Assembly (NCBI GenBank): GCA_024400115.1
Contig: JAKSNF010000002.1
Location: 1-64,000 of the forward strand
DNA length: 64,000 nt
Source: Paludibacteraceae bacterium
Lineage (GTDB): Bacteria; Bacteroidota; Bacteroidia; Bacteroidales; Paludibacteraceae
Reading direction: 5' to 3'
The position numbers were made by a program, and so were the translations under genes. The notes under the pieces are model-generated. The model was not told the origin of the DNA, made no database searches, and saw only the letters and a program-made list of their open reading frames with translations. Shown here piece by piece: positions 37,060 through 45,958 of this stretch (positions are counted from its first letter, which is position 1; every line of letters starts with the position of its first letter).

Positions 37060-37740
37060 TTTTGTTGAAAATTGAGGAAAAAACGCAGACTACGGGGAAA
37101 AATCTCTCACAGATTCCACAGATTTTAATCTCTCGCAGAAAGCGCGGAAAAAACAGACCGGTGAGCCACCGGAGGCGGAAAGGGGCTGACGATTTTATAA
37201 TTTATTATTCCTTTTGGTTTTTCCATTGTCTGACAGAGTAAACTCACTCATTCAATAACAAAACGCAAAAGAAAAGAGAAGGCTCCTTCGGCAAAGCCGA
37301 CATCACCTTCCGCACCGTGCAGTGGCACGTTGCCATAATAAATTATGATGAGACGAATTCCGCAGATGTAGCAGTGGGAAGCAAGAAACAAAAACGGGAA
37401 ACGAGTACGGTCAGCGACCGAAGGGCGCTATAGGAGCAGCAATAGAGTCCCGTAAAAACAGTAGTGTCCCCTCGTCGCAATTCGCTTGGTACGATGACAA
37501 ACCTACGGTTCGGCATGTAGTACCCGCGATTGCTCCTCTCCCCAAAAAGCAGGCTTTTCGGGGACCCTAAAAAAGGGGCGTCGGTTTTCGAGGGACTGCT
37601 ATTGCAGCGGACGAAAGATAAGACCGTACCTATAAGCGAGAGGGAGCGCCCGCCGGCAAGGGGCGACAAGACGCTCCGACGAGGCAAGGAAGGACAAGGA
37701 AGGAAGAGAAAAGAGTAAAGATAAAGGATAAAAGACTATA
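37060..37740 (+). other. Long transcribed-looking intergenic region without a clear gene (possible ncRNA or long leader)
   Basis: The 700 bp after the promoter contain no ORF with family resemblance. GC-rich stretches, a near-perfect 11-bp hairpin (ccccaaaaagc/gcttttcgggg, about 37540-37563) and several short inverted repeats occur. I compared it by eye with RNase P RNA, tmRNA and SRP RNA signatures and saw none. A 114-codon minus-strand ORF (37343-37687) has odd composition and no recognised motif. Confidence 0.35.
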
Positions 37741-37760
37741 AAACAATAAAAATTATCAAT

Positions 37761-39551
37761 ATGAAAAAGCTTATTTTTAGTATGATGGCTGTCCTCGCAA
37801 TGACGAGTGTGATGGCTGAAGACGAGGTCTTAATGACCATTGCCGGCAAACCGGTAACCACGTCCGAGTTCTTGTACATCTATGAGAAGAACAATCAAGA
37901 AACAGGTGTTGAGTCCAAATCGTTGGACGAGTACGTTGACCTATTCGTTAATTTCAAACTCAAAGTGGCTGAAGCCGAGTCTCGTGGCATTGACACCACC
38001 CAAGAGTTTATCAAAGAGTTAGCCGGTTATCGTGCCCAAGCAACGGGTAAGTACATGGTTGATTCGGCTGCTTTTGATAGTCTCGTTGTTATGTCCTACG
38101 AGCGTATGAAGCACCCCCGTCGCGCTGCACACATCGCTATTCAGTGTCCGATGGGCAGTACCGATTCGGCTCAAGCCGTAGCCTTAGCTAAGATAGAAGA
38201 GGCACGTGTTCGCGTCACTACCGGTCTGACCGTTACCAAGACCGTCAAGAGAAAGACCAAGACCATCCAACAACCCAAAGAGGACTTCTACGCCGTAGCC
38301 CGCGAAGTGAGTACCGACCCGGGCGTACAAGAGAACCATGGCGAGTTAGGTTGGATTACCGTTTTCCGCTATGTCTATCCGTTTGAGGACGCTGTTTACA
38401 ACACCCCCGTTGGCGAAGTAACGCCTATCTTCCGCACCGCTTATGGTTATCATATTGCCCTCGTTGAGGAAGAAGGAACAGCCAAAGAAGTGAACGCTTC
38501 CCATATCATGAAGATGGTTCCTCGCGATAACGCTAATGCCGAAGCCACTCAAAAAGAGGCTATCGAAGCCATCTATGAGCGCGTATTAGCAGGAGAGGAC
38601 TTTGCTACCCTTGCCAGAGAACTGTCTGACGATAAAGGTTCGGCTATCAACGGAGGTGAGTTAGGCTGGTTTGGTAAAGGAATGATGGTCAAAGAGTTTG
38701 AGCAAACGGCTTTCAGCATGGAGACAAACAGTGTTTCGGCACCCTTCCGCACGAACTTCGGTTGGCATATCATCTACAAAACCGCAGAGCGTGACCTCAT
38801 GCCCCTCGACTCCTTGCGTACCCAAATAGAGAGAAGCGTCAATCGCGATGAACGACACAAAGAGATGGACAAATCGTTCATCCGCAAGGCTCGCGCTGAA
38901 TATAACCTGCCTGCCGAGATGAGCGACGAAGAGGTACGCGCTTATGCCGACCAACACCTTGAAGCTAAATATCCGGAGTTCAATGCCCTCGTTCGTGAAT
39001 ACCATGACGGTATCCTGCTCTTTGACGTCAGCTTAGAGGAAGTGTGGGACAAAGCCGCACAAGACTCTATCGGATTGACCAAATACTTCAAAGAGCACAA
39101 GAAGAATTACACATGGGACAAACCTCACTTCAAGGGTTACCTCGTTCGCTGCCAAGATGAGAACGTAGCCAAGGTGGCTAAAGCGATTATCAAAAGCGCA
39201 GACAAAGACTCCGTTCAGAGTTATCTAACCCAACGTCTCAACACCGACTCCACCAAAGTGGTGACTTGTGTTTATGGCTTATGGGAGCAAGGCAAGAACG
39301 CGATGGTAGATAAGTTTGGTTTGAACCAAAAAGACGTAGAGGTTCCTGCCGACGAGACCTATCCCGTTGTCTTCACCATCGGTAAGAAACTCAAAGCCCC
39401 ACAAGAATATACCGATGTTCGCAGCCAAGTGGTAACCGACTACCAAGACTACTTGGAGAAAGCGTGGATACAACAACTGCGTGCTAAATACGAAGTGGTT
39501 ATTGACGAGAACGTTCTGAATAAAGTAAAGCAACAAGTTAGTGCTCGATAA
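37761..39551 (+). CDS. Periplasmic peptidyl-prolyl isomerase, PpiC/SurA type with two parvulin domains
   Basis: 596 residues with a signal peptide (1-19, cleavage after VMA). Helical N-domain (about 25-110), parvulin domain 1 (about 120-240; VSTDPGVQENHGELGWIT ... YGYHIALVEE) and domain 2 (about 245-350; ASHIMKMV, LSDDKGSAINGGELGWFGKGMMV, FGWHIIYKT), then a long helical C-terminal part. Likely a periplasmic chaperone for outer-membrane proteins. The next gene, gldG, starts within its last codons (11-bp overlap), so the two are translationally linked. Confidence 0.9.
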   Translation: MKKLIFSMMAVLAMTSVMAEDEVLMTIAGKPVTTSEFLYIYEKNNQETGVESKSLDEYVDLFVNFKLKVAEAESRGIDTTQEFIKELAGYRAQATGKYMVDSAAFDSLVVMSYERMKHPRRAAHIAIQCPMGSTDSAQAVALAKIEEARVRVTTGLTVTKTVKRKTKTIQQPKEDFYAVAREVSTDPGVQENHGELGWITVFRYVYPFEDAVYNTPVGEVTPIFRTAYGYHIALVEEEGTAKEVNASHIMKMVPRDNANAEATQKEAIEAIYERVLAGEDFATLARELSDDKGSAINGGELGWFGKGMMVKEFEQTAFSMETNSVSAPFRTNFGWHIIYKTAERDLMPLDSLRTQIERSVNRDERHKEMDKSFIRKARAEYNLPAEMSDEEVRAYADQHLEAKYPEFNALVREYHDGILLFDVSLEEVWDKAAQDSIGLTKYFKEHKKNYTWDKPHFKGYLVRCQDENVAKVAKAIIKSADKDSVQSYLTQRLNTDSTKVVTCVYGLWEQGKNAMVDKFGLNQKDVEVPADETYPVVFTIGKKLKAPQEYTDVRSQVVTDYQDYLEKAWIQQLRAKYEVVIDENVLNKVKQQVSAR

Positions 39552-41199
39552 GAATCTTAAAAATATTTACTTAGGAGCGGCAGGCGGACTGATTGGCGTT
39601 CTCGTTACCTTTTTTGCATTACGAGTGGGTTTCACGTTCCGAGTGGACTTAACCGATGACCATCGGTATAGTCTGCACTCGGCAACGATAGCGCTTATTG
39701 ATTCTATCAACGAACCGGTAGATGCCACTTTGTTCTTAGAAGGCGACCTCAACGCCGGCTTCAAGAGACTGCAAACGGCTACACAAGACTTGCTGCACGA
39801 GTGTCAAGTGCGTGGGCATAAATGGCATATTCAAACCCTCGCTCCTGACGAACAGGCACAACAACAGTTGGCACAAGTGGGCTATCAACCTATTCTCATT
39901 CACGAGCATGCCAAGAACGGCAAGACTGCCCAAACAACCGTCTTTCCGTATCTCCAATTAACCATTGGAAGCAAGACAACGTTTGTCCCCTTGTTACAAA
40001 ACGTACAAGGACTAAGCGGAGAGGAGAACCTCAACAACAGCATCGAGAACTTAGAATACGCCCTTGCCGAGAACGTACACTTGTTGCTTCAGACTACCAC
40101 ACCGAAAATCGCTTTTATTGAAGGACACGGTGAACTGAGCGAACCGGATGTGTTTGATATCAGCGTGGCTCTGAGCCGTTATTTCCAGATAGACCGAGGC
40201 GTATTAGGTACCGAAGCCGGTGTGTTAGATGACTATGCAGCCGTTATCATTGCCGATCCGCAAATGCCCTTTGAGGAAAAAGACAAGTATATCTTAGACC
40301 AGTACATCATGCACGGCGGTACCGTCCTATGGCTCATCAGTGGTGTGCGTTTTGACGAGAACGGACTAAGCGATGGCGGTTTCACACCCGCCATACCTCT
40401 GGAACTCAACTTAGATGACATGCTCTTCCACTACGGTGTCAAAGTGCGCTCCGCCTTAGTTCAAGACCTCCAATGTTTGAGTGTACCCGTCAATGTATCG
40501 GTGGACGAACAGCAACCTAATTTCCAACCTATCCCATGGTTCTACGCGCCCTTACTGCTGTCCTCCGAAACAGCACCAATAACCCGTAACTTAGGACAAG
40601 TATCCTCCGTCTTTGCGTCCCCCATCGAAGTGACTACTGCCGAAGACGGTTTGCGCAAGCAAGCATTACTTGCCACCTCGTCCGATAGTCGTCTCATCCC
40701 CACACCCGCTAAGGTTGACCTCATGGATTTTAATGCCAATCCGGAAGAGTTCCATTATCGCTACTTACCCGTTGCCGTCGCTTTAGAAGGGCAGTTCCCT
40801 TCTACTTTTGCGCACCGACAAGCACCTCGTGCTATCACCCAATCAGGACAGCAAAAAGACCTCAGTACACCCACTAAACAAGTGGTCTGCGGCTGCGGCA
40901 CGTTAGCGCGCAATGATTGGAACAACCATCAACCCCTCCCTGCCGGATACGACCGCTACTCCAAACGGACGTTCTCCAATCGGGATTTTATAGTCAACAC
41001 TGTTCTATGGCTCACGGATACGCAGAACCTCATCGAACTAAGACAAAAACAGGTGGCACTTAGACTACTCAACGAAAGGCAAGTCAATATCCACCGACAG
41101 ATGATACAAACATTAAGCACCATTATCCCCGTCTGCCTCTTGGCTATCGTGGGAACGATAGTGATAATCATTAGAAAACGCAAATACACTGCATCATGA
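39541..41199 (+). CDS. gldG: Gliding-motility ABC-transporter-associated protein GldG-like
   Basis: 552 residues beginning with GTG at 39541. One N-terminal membrane helix (about 9-28), a long periplasmic alpha/beta domain (about 30-515; IAFIEGHGELSEPDVFDIS, YAAVIIADPQMPF, GGTVLWLISGVRFDE) and a C-terminal membrane helix (about 525-545). It has the DUF4350/ABC_transp_aux arrangement of GldG, which with GldF and GldA makes an ABC transporter in gliding bacteria. gldF, the usual neighbour, is not here; gldG-like proteins also occur in non-gliding Bacteroidales, so motility is not implied. Confidence 0.82.
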   Translation: MLDKNLKNIYLGAAGGLIGVLVTFFALRVGFTFRVDLTDDHRYSLHSATIALIDSINEPVDATLFLEGDLNAGFKRLQTATQDLLHECQVRGHKWHIQTLAPDEQAQQQLAQVGYQPILIHEHAKNGKTAQTTVFPYLQLTIGSKTTFVPLLQNVQGLSGEENLNNSIENLEYALAENVHLLLQTTTPKIAFIEGHGELSEPDVFDISVALSRYFQIDRGVLGTEAGVLDDYAAVIIADPQMPFEEKDKYILDQYIMHGGTVLWLISGVRFDENGLSDGGFTPAIPLELNLDDMLFHYGVKVRSALVQDLQCLSVPVNVSVDEQQPNFQPIPWFYAPLLLSSETAPITRNLGQVSSVFASPIEVTTAEDGLRKQALLATSSDSRLIPTPAKVDLMDFNANPEEFHYRYLPVAVALEGQFPSTFAHRQAPRAITQSGQQKDLSTPTKQVVCGCGTLARNDWNNHQPLPAGYDRYSKRTFSNRDFIVNTVLWLTDTQNLIELRQKQVALRLLNERQVNIHRQMIQTLSTIIPVCLLAIVGTIVIIIRKRKYTAS

Positions 41200-42680
41200 T
41201 GAAGAAAATATTTATTTGTGCCCTACTGCTGGTATCCGGCATTAGCTGGGCAGAGAATCCTAATCTGGATTATTCTACAGACACCATTGAAGGTATCATC
41301 CTTTATCGCTATCCTGTAGAGAAAAGTATCGGTTTATACCGCGTGAGCGTCAATTTTGCTGTACCGCAATCAATGATTATCGAGTGGAACCCCTTCCTCA
41401 AGGAACGTGGACTCCAATTTGGAGACACACTCTATATCCCGACCGGAAGACCGATTGTGAACGAGACTGCTAAACCTGCTGCCGAACCGACCATCGAACC
41501 GGTAGCCAAACCCGCTGTCAAACCCTCTGCCGAACTATCCGTCAAACCGGCTACCGAACCGGTAACTTCGGTTTCTACGATAGCTCCTCAAGAGACAATG
41601 ACAGAACCCGTGAACAAACGGAGAAATCGTCTCAAGAAAGAAGCAACAGAATTGGTCGTTCCAATGGATTCGATTATCGTATCGGATTCGATAACCGCCC
41701 CCATTGACTCTACCGCCTCTTTTAAGTTGGCTCTGCTTCTGCCCTTACAAGCCGAGAGCGAGCAACGGAACGAGACAATGGATCGTTTCTTAGACTTTTA
41801 CGAAGGTTGTTTGATTGCGCTCAAAGATAGGCAAGACAGCACCCAAAGAGTGGATTTATTCGTCTATGACACCAAAAAAGATACTACTGAGATCGTTCGC
41901 TTAATGCAAGACGAACTACTCTCCATGAACGCTATCATCGGTCCTGCTTATCCACAGCAAGTGGCTCTTATCGACACGTTTGTTAAGAACCACCAGATAC
42001 CTACGATGATTCCTTTTACCAATGAGGTGGATTCATTAGAAAACAACCCCTACCTCTATCTCTTCAACACCACGGCTCAAATGGATGCGGACACCTTCCT
42101 TTCCTACTTGGAGCAACGGGGAGAGTTGACTAACTGCGTATTAGTAGAGGCAAAAGAGGAAGATATACACAAGGATATTCTTTACTTGCGCAACCAAATC
42201 AAAGAACGTGCTTTGCCTCATACCGAAACGACGCTACACGAGATATTAGTGGACTCGGTATTCATGAACCTTATGCCCGAAGTAGAGAATATCGTTATCT
42301 TTAACAGCTCTAAGTTTACCAACGTGCAGATTCTCTTGCCCCACCTCATCAATGGTAAAGCCGACTGTCGCGTGAGCCTGTTCAGTCAGTTTGGTTGGCA
42401 AAAAGAACGTATCGTTATGCCGCAGGTTTATACCACTATCTTTGCTACCGACTCCGTTCCCGCTTTAGCGCAATACGAAACAACCTACTCCACCTATTTC
42501 GGTCACCAACACGCCTCACTCCTTCCGCGTTATGACCTCTTAGGATACGATATCACTCGCCAGTTCTTAGACCGGCTTATTGGCAACGACCCCACTCCCG
42601 GACTACAATCGGACATCCGTTTTACGCAAGCGGGAGAAGGTGGGTTTATTAACACGCATATCACGCTTATTCATAAATAG
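41196..42680 (+). CDS. LysM-domain protein with type 1 periplasmic-binding (LpoA-like) domain
   Basis: 494 residues. Signal peptide (1-19, ISWA/E). A LysM-like module (about 30-82; VEKSIGLYRVSVNFAVPQSMIIEWNP ... GDTLYIP) for peptidoglycan contact, then a Pro/Ala/Glu-rich linker with degenerate KPAxEP repeats (about 85-130), and a periplasmic-binding-protein-like domain (about 170-494; FKLALLLPLQ, AIIGPAYPQQVALIDTF, PTMIPFTNEVDSL). It may act at the cell wall rather than in transport, by analogy with LpoA. Overlaps gldG by 4 nt. Confidence 0.82.
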   Translation: MMKKIFICALLLVSGISWAENPNLDYSTDTIEGIILYRYPVEKSIGLYRVSVNFAVPQSMIIEWNPFLKERGLQFGDTLYIPTGRPIVNETAKPAAEPTIEPVAKPAVKPSAELSVKPATEPVTSVSTIAPQETMTEPVNKRRNRLKKEATELVVPMDSIIVSDSITAPIDSTASFKLALLLPLQAESEQRNETMDRFLDFYEGCLIALKDRQDSTQRVDLFVYDTKKDTTEIVRLMQDELLSMNAIIGPAYPQQVALIDTFVKNHQIPTMIPFTNEVDSLENNPYLYLFNTTAQMDADTFLSYLEQRGELTNCVLVEAKEEDIHKDILYLRNQIKERALPHTETTLHEILVDSVFMNLMPEVENIVIFNSSKFTNVQILLPHLINGKADCRVSLFSQFGWQKERIVMPQVYTTIFATDSVPALAQYETTYSTYFGHQHASLLPRYDLLGYDITRQFLDRLIGNDPTPGLQSDIRFTQAGEGGFINTHITLIHK

Positions 42681-42740
42681 TGGAAAGTTGAAAGTTGAAA
42701 GTTTAAAGAAGTCGTCTAGTTGATAAGTTTAAAGTTGAAA
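42681..42740. repeat. Heptad repeat tract between LysM gene and outer-membrane barrel gene
   Basis: gttgaaa/gtttaaa units fill the gap and extend over the TTG start region of the next gene. Confidence 0.8.
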
Positions 42741-43415
42741 AGGTATTCTTTCATATTTGTATTGCTGCTGAGTAGTGTAACGCTATTGGGACAGAAGCGC
42801 TTACTACAACCCGAGATTTATCTTGGGGTACATGGTGGTGCTGTGGCTTCAACCGTATTCTTCTCGCCACAGGTTAGTTATATGACCCCCATCACCAAAG
42901 GTTGTGTACTGGGCGGCGAAGGCGGTCTTGTGTTCCGTTATAGTGAACAGAAGTGCTGCGCTATCCAAATCGAATTGAACTACCTCCAGCGTGGTTGGGC
43001 AGAGAAAGGACAAGACGCTTATGGGTCTGCCAACTACACTCGCAAACTGCACTATATCGAAATGCCAGTGCTCATGCACCTCTATTTCGGTAGTTCCTCT
43101 TTCCGCGGATTCGTTAACGTCGGCCCACAGATTGGTTACTGTGTCAAAGAGGAGATGTTAGGCGAACAAGCCCCCTTCGGAGGAGACCAATATAAACCTA
43201 TTGACAATCGCTTTGATTGGGGCGTCGGAGGTGGCTTAGGGTGTTATTATCGTTCACGTAATGCCGGTGTGTACCAATTCGACATACGTGTAGGTTACTC
43301 CTTAGGCACCGTCTTTAGCAATAAAGCAGGAGCCGACTTCAGCAAGTCCAATCCCCTTACCGTAGGTGTAGGATTGGCATGGTTATGGGAGTTCAAAACA
43401 AAAGACAAGAAATAA
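42735..43415 (+). CDS. Outer-membrane beta-barrel protein (PorT-like family)
   Basis: 226 residues from a TTG at 42735 (KRYSFIFVLLLSSVTLLGQ, a normal signal peptide); a second TTG at 42720 is possible, and no ATG is available. After the signal come about eight amphipathic strands (EIYLGVHGGAVASTVF, IQIELNYLQRGW, FRGFVNVGPQIGYCVK, QFDIRVGYSLGTVF) and a terminal LAWLWEF with a C-terminal-type aromatic. Fits the small outer-membrane barrel family often labelled PorT-like; it is not proven to be the type IX PorT. The start codon lies within a heptad repeat tract. Confidence 0.75.
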   Translation: MKRYSFIFVLLLSSVTLLGQKRLLQPEIYLGVHGGAVASTVFFSPQVSYMTPITKGCVLGGEGGLVFRYSEQKCCAIQIELNYLQRGWAEKGQDAYGSANYTRKLHYIEMPVLMHLYFGSSSFRGFVNVGPQIGYCVKEEMLGEQAPFGGDQYKPIDNRFDWGVGGGLGCYYRSRNAGVYQFDIRVGYSLGTVFSNKAGADFSKSNPLTVGVGLAWLWEFKTKDKK

Positions 43416-43438
43416 GAAACAAGAAAATATTTTATTAT

Positions 43439-44200
43439 ATGGGAAAAATTATTTCAATTGCAAACCAAAAAGGAGGCGTCGGTAAAACGACTACCGCCAT
43501 TAACCTATCCGCAGCATTAGCATCTATAGGCAAGCACGTTCTTATCATTGATGCTGACCCGCAAGCCAATGCCTCGTCGGGTTTAGGCGTAGATATACGC
43601 GAACTAAATAGTACTATCTATGAATGTCTCGTCAATGGCATTGATCCGCACCAAGCGGTTATTCATACCCAAACAAAGAACCTCGACATCATCCCCAGTC
43701 ATATAGACTTAGTGGGGGCAGAAATAGAGATGCTGAACATCCCCAATCGCGAATCGTTACTGAAAAACGTCATCGGTCAACTGCGCGATGAATATGACTT
43801 CGTCTTCATCGACTGTTCGCCCTCGTTGGGTTTGATAACCGTTAACTCGCTCACCGCCAGCGATAGCGTTATCATCCCCGTTCAGTGTGAGTTCTTCGCC
43901 TTGGAGGGTATCGCTAAACTGCTCAACACCATCAAGATAATCAAGTCCAAACTCAACCCCACTCTCATGATTGAAGGTTTCCTTTTGACCATGCACGACA
44001 ACCGTTTGCGCCTCAGCAATCAAGTCTATGAGGAGGTTAAACGCCACTTTGGCGACCTTGCCTTCAATACTGTCATCTCCCGTAACGTGCGCCTTAGCGA
44101 AGCCCCCAGTCATGGACAGTCTGTAATCGAATATGACGCTTCTTGTAAGGGAGCGCAGAACTATACCGCTTTAGCAAAAGAACTAATCTCTCGAAACTAA
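43439..44200 (+). CDS. parA: Chromosome-partitioning ATPase ParA (Soj)
   Basis: 253 residues from the ATG at 43439. Deviant Walker A KGGVGKTT (11-18), IIDADPQANASSGLG, and VFIDCSPSLGLITVNSL. The ATP-bound dimer binds DNA nonspecifically and is driven by ParB. An in-frame ATG further upstream lies within the end of the barrel gene and gives a non-family extension. parB follows after 6 bp. Confidence 0.96.
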   Translation: MGKIISIANQKGGVGKTTTAINLSAALASIGKHVLIIDADPQANASSGLGVDIRELNSTIYECLVNGIDPHQAVIHTQTKNLDIIPSHIDLVGAEIEMLNIPNRESLLKNVIGQLRDEYDFVFIDCSPSLGLITVNSLTASDSVIIPVQCEFFALEGIAKLLNTIKIIKSKLNPTLMIEGFLLTMHDNRLRLSNQVYEEVKRHFGDLAFNTVISRNVRLSEAPSHGQSVIEYDASCKGAQNYTALAKELISRN

Positions 44201-44206
44201 ACAACT

Positions 44207-45040
44207 ATGAAAAGAATAACAGGACTTGGGCGCGGCTTAGACGCCCTGATTGACACCTCACACGTAGATACCGATGGCTCCAGCAGCATCAATGAGGTTC
44301 GTTTAGATAAGATTGTGGCTAATCCCGACCAACCCCGTCGCACGTTTGACGAGGAGGCTCTTGAAGAACTGGCCGACTCTATTCGCGAACACGGCGTTAT
44401 CTCACCTATCACCTTGCGCAAGAACGAGGACGATACGTATATGATTATTGCCGGTGAACGTCGTTATCGTGCTTCCAAAAAAGCAGGACTGACCACTATT
44501 CCCGCCTATATCAAAGAGGCAAAGGACGAACAGGTCATGGAGTGGGCGCTCATCGAGAACGTGCAGCGTGAAGACTTAGATGCCATCGAGATAGCACTCG
44601 CCTACCAACGCCTCATGGACGATTATCACCTCACCCAAGAGCGGATGGCAGAGCGTATTGGCAAGAAACGTGCGACCATCACCAACTACTTGCGTCTGCT
44701 CAAACTGCCCGCAGAGATACAAATGGGTATCAAGGACAAGAAACTCGACATGGGTCATGCACGCGCCATTCTTAGCAGTCAGTCAACGGAACAGCAACTG
44801 TCTATCTACCACAAGATTTTAGAGCAAGGACTGAGCGTAAGACAAGTGGAAGCACTCGTGGCTAAAGCCAAAGAGATAGCCAAAGAGCGAATCGCCAAAA
44901 CGCCGCATCTGTACATGCAGCAGCAACAACAACTCAACGAGATGTTCCCACATAACAAAGTCAAAATAACCGATGGCAAAATAACCATCTACTTCAATAA
45001 CGAGAACGAACTTAATCGGATTGTGGATAGTATACATTGA
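44207..45040 (+). CDS. parB: Chromosome-partitioning protein ParB
   Basis: 277 residues. GLGRGLDALI at the N-terminus (ParA contact), the CTPase/ParB box with GERRYR (83-88) and ENVQRED, a helix-turn-helix (about 137-160; LTQERMAERIGKKRATITNYLRLL) and a C-terminal dimer domain. ParB clamps onto parS by CTP switching and loads SMC. I saw no parS-like 16-mer near it. Confidence 0.96.
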   Translation: MKRITGLGRGLDALIDTSHVDTDGSSSINEVRLDKIVANPDQPRRTFDEEALEELADSIREHGVISPITLRKNEDDTYMIIAGERRYRASKKAGLTTIPAYIKEAKDEQVMEWALIENVQREDLDAIEIALAYQRLMDDYHLTQERMAERIGKKRATITNYLRLLKLPAEIQMGIKDKKLDMGHARAILSSQSTEQQLSIYHKILEQGLSVRQVEALVAKAKEIAKERIAKTPHLYMQQQQQLNEMFPHNKVKITDGKITIYFNNENELNRIVDSIH

Positions 45041-45624
45041 AGAAACAGATTACCATAGTACTTCTCTTCTGTTCGGTTGCGCTTTCTGCCCAGCAGCGAG
45101 ATACGACTTCCACTTTCTGGAAACCGGATCCCTATCGCGCTGTGTGGATGGCTGCCATCCTCCCGGGTTCTGGACAGATATACAACCACAGTTATTGGAA
45201 ACTGCCCATCGTTTATGGAGGTTTCATGGGTTGCGCCTACGCTATCACCATGACGCAAGGCAAATATTCGGATTACAAGGAGGCTTATCGTGATATTACA
45301 ACCGATGTCGTCCTCTCCAAAGATCCCAATAAGTCCTATAATCGCATTCTACCCAAAGGATACGATATTGATAGGATGGGAGGTAAATCTAACTACACCC
45401 GAACACTCGAGAACGGGCAAAACACCTACCGACGATACCGCGATATAAGCATTGTAGCCACCGTCTTGCTCTATGGTTTGACCATCATCGACGCCTACGT
45501 AGATGCGCAGTTATTTGACTTTGATATATCCCCTAACCTCAGTATGAACGTCGAACCCGACCTCTACTATGATAACTTACGAAACACCCGAACCCCCGAG
45601 GTTCATTTAGCTATACGATTCTAA
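45037..45624 (+). CDS. DUF5683 family exported/membrane protein
   Basis: 195 residues from a TTG at 45037 that overlaps the parB stop by 4 nt. Signal-peptide-like N-terminus (KKQITIVLLFCSVALSAQQ), then WMAAILPGSGQIYNHSYWKLPIVYGG, the core of the DUF5683 family found next to parAB in many Bacteroidota, and a second hydrophobic helix near residue 145. Function unknown; position suggests the parAB operon. Confidence 0.85.
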   Translation: MKKQITIVLLFCSVALSAQQRDTTSTFWKPDPYRAVWMAAILPGSGQIYNHSYWKLPIVYGGFMGCAYAITMTQGKYSDYKEAYRDITTDVVLSKDPNKSYNRILPKGYDIDRMGGKSNYTRTLENGQNTYRRYRDISIVATVLLYGLTIIDAYVDAQLFDFDISPNLSMNVEPDLYYDNLRNTRTPEVHLAIRF

Positions 45625-45950
45625 TGGAAACGATTGAACGCACCTTTTATTCGCTCAAAGAAGTGAGACAAATAACGGGCCTTCCCGATGCCACCTTGCA
45701 CTATTGGGAGAAGCACTTCGAGGAACTCAATCCCCGTAAAGACGGACATGGCAATCGGTACTACTCCAAAGAGGACATCGAACTCATCAAGCGTATCAAG
45801 TACCTTCGTGATGAAATGAAGATTACGCGCATCGAGGCTATCCGCAACGAACTCCAACAAGACCATAAACAAGTCGATGTGCGCCAGCGCGCCACCGAGA
45901 TACTGTTACGTTTACGTAAAGAACTATACGATATACGCGCAAATATATAA
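45624..45950 (+). CDS. MerR-family transcriptional regulator
   Basis: 108 residues. N-terminal winged helix FYSLKEVRQITGLPDATLHYWEKHF and GNRYYSKEDIELIKRIKYLRDE, the MerR DNA-binding domain, then a short coiled-coil tail. No effector-binding domain, so it belongs to the short class, which has no known ligand. It is the last small gene of the parAB cluster and overlaps the DUF5683 gene by 1 nt. Confidence 0.88.
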   Translation: METIERTFYSLKEVRQITGLPDATLHYWEKHFEELNPRKDGHGNRYYSKEDIELIKRIKYLRDEMKITRIEAIRNELQQDHKQVDVRQRATEILLRLRKELYDIRANI

Positions 45951-45958
45951 TAAGGAAT

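Noticed and set aside
37343..37687. 114-codon minus-strand ORF in the long intergenic region
   Set aside because: No family resemblance, unusual Ser/Arg/Leu-rich composition and no promoter facing it. Kept only as a note within the intergenic entry.
43439..45040. Looked for parS sites beside parAB
   Set aside because: No sequence close to TGTTTCACGTGAAACA was found by eye near the genes or elsewhere in the window.
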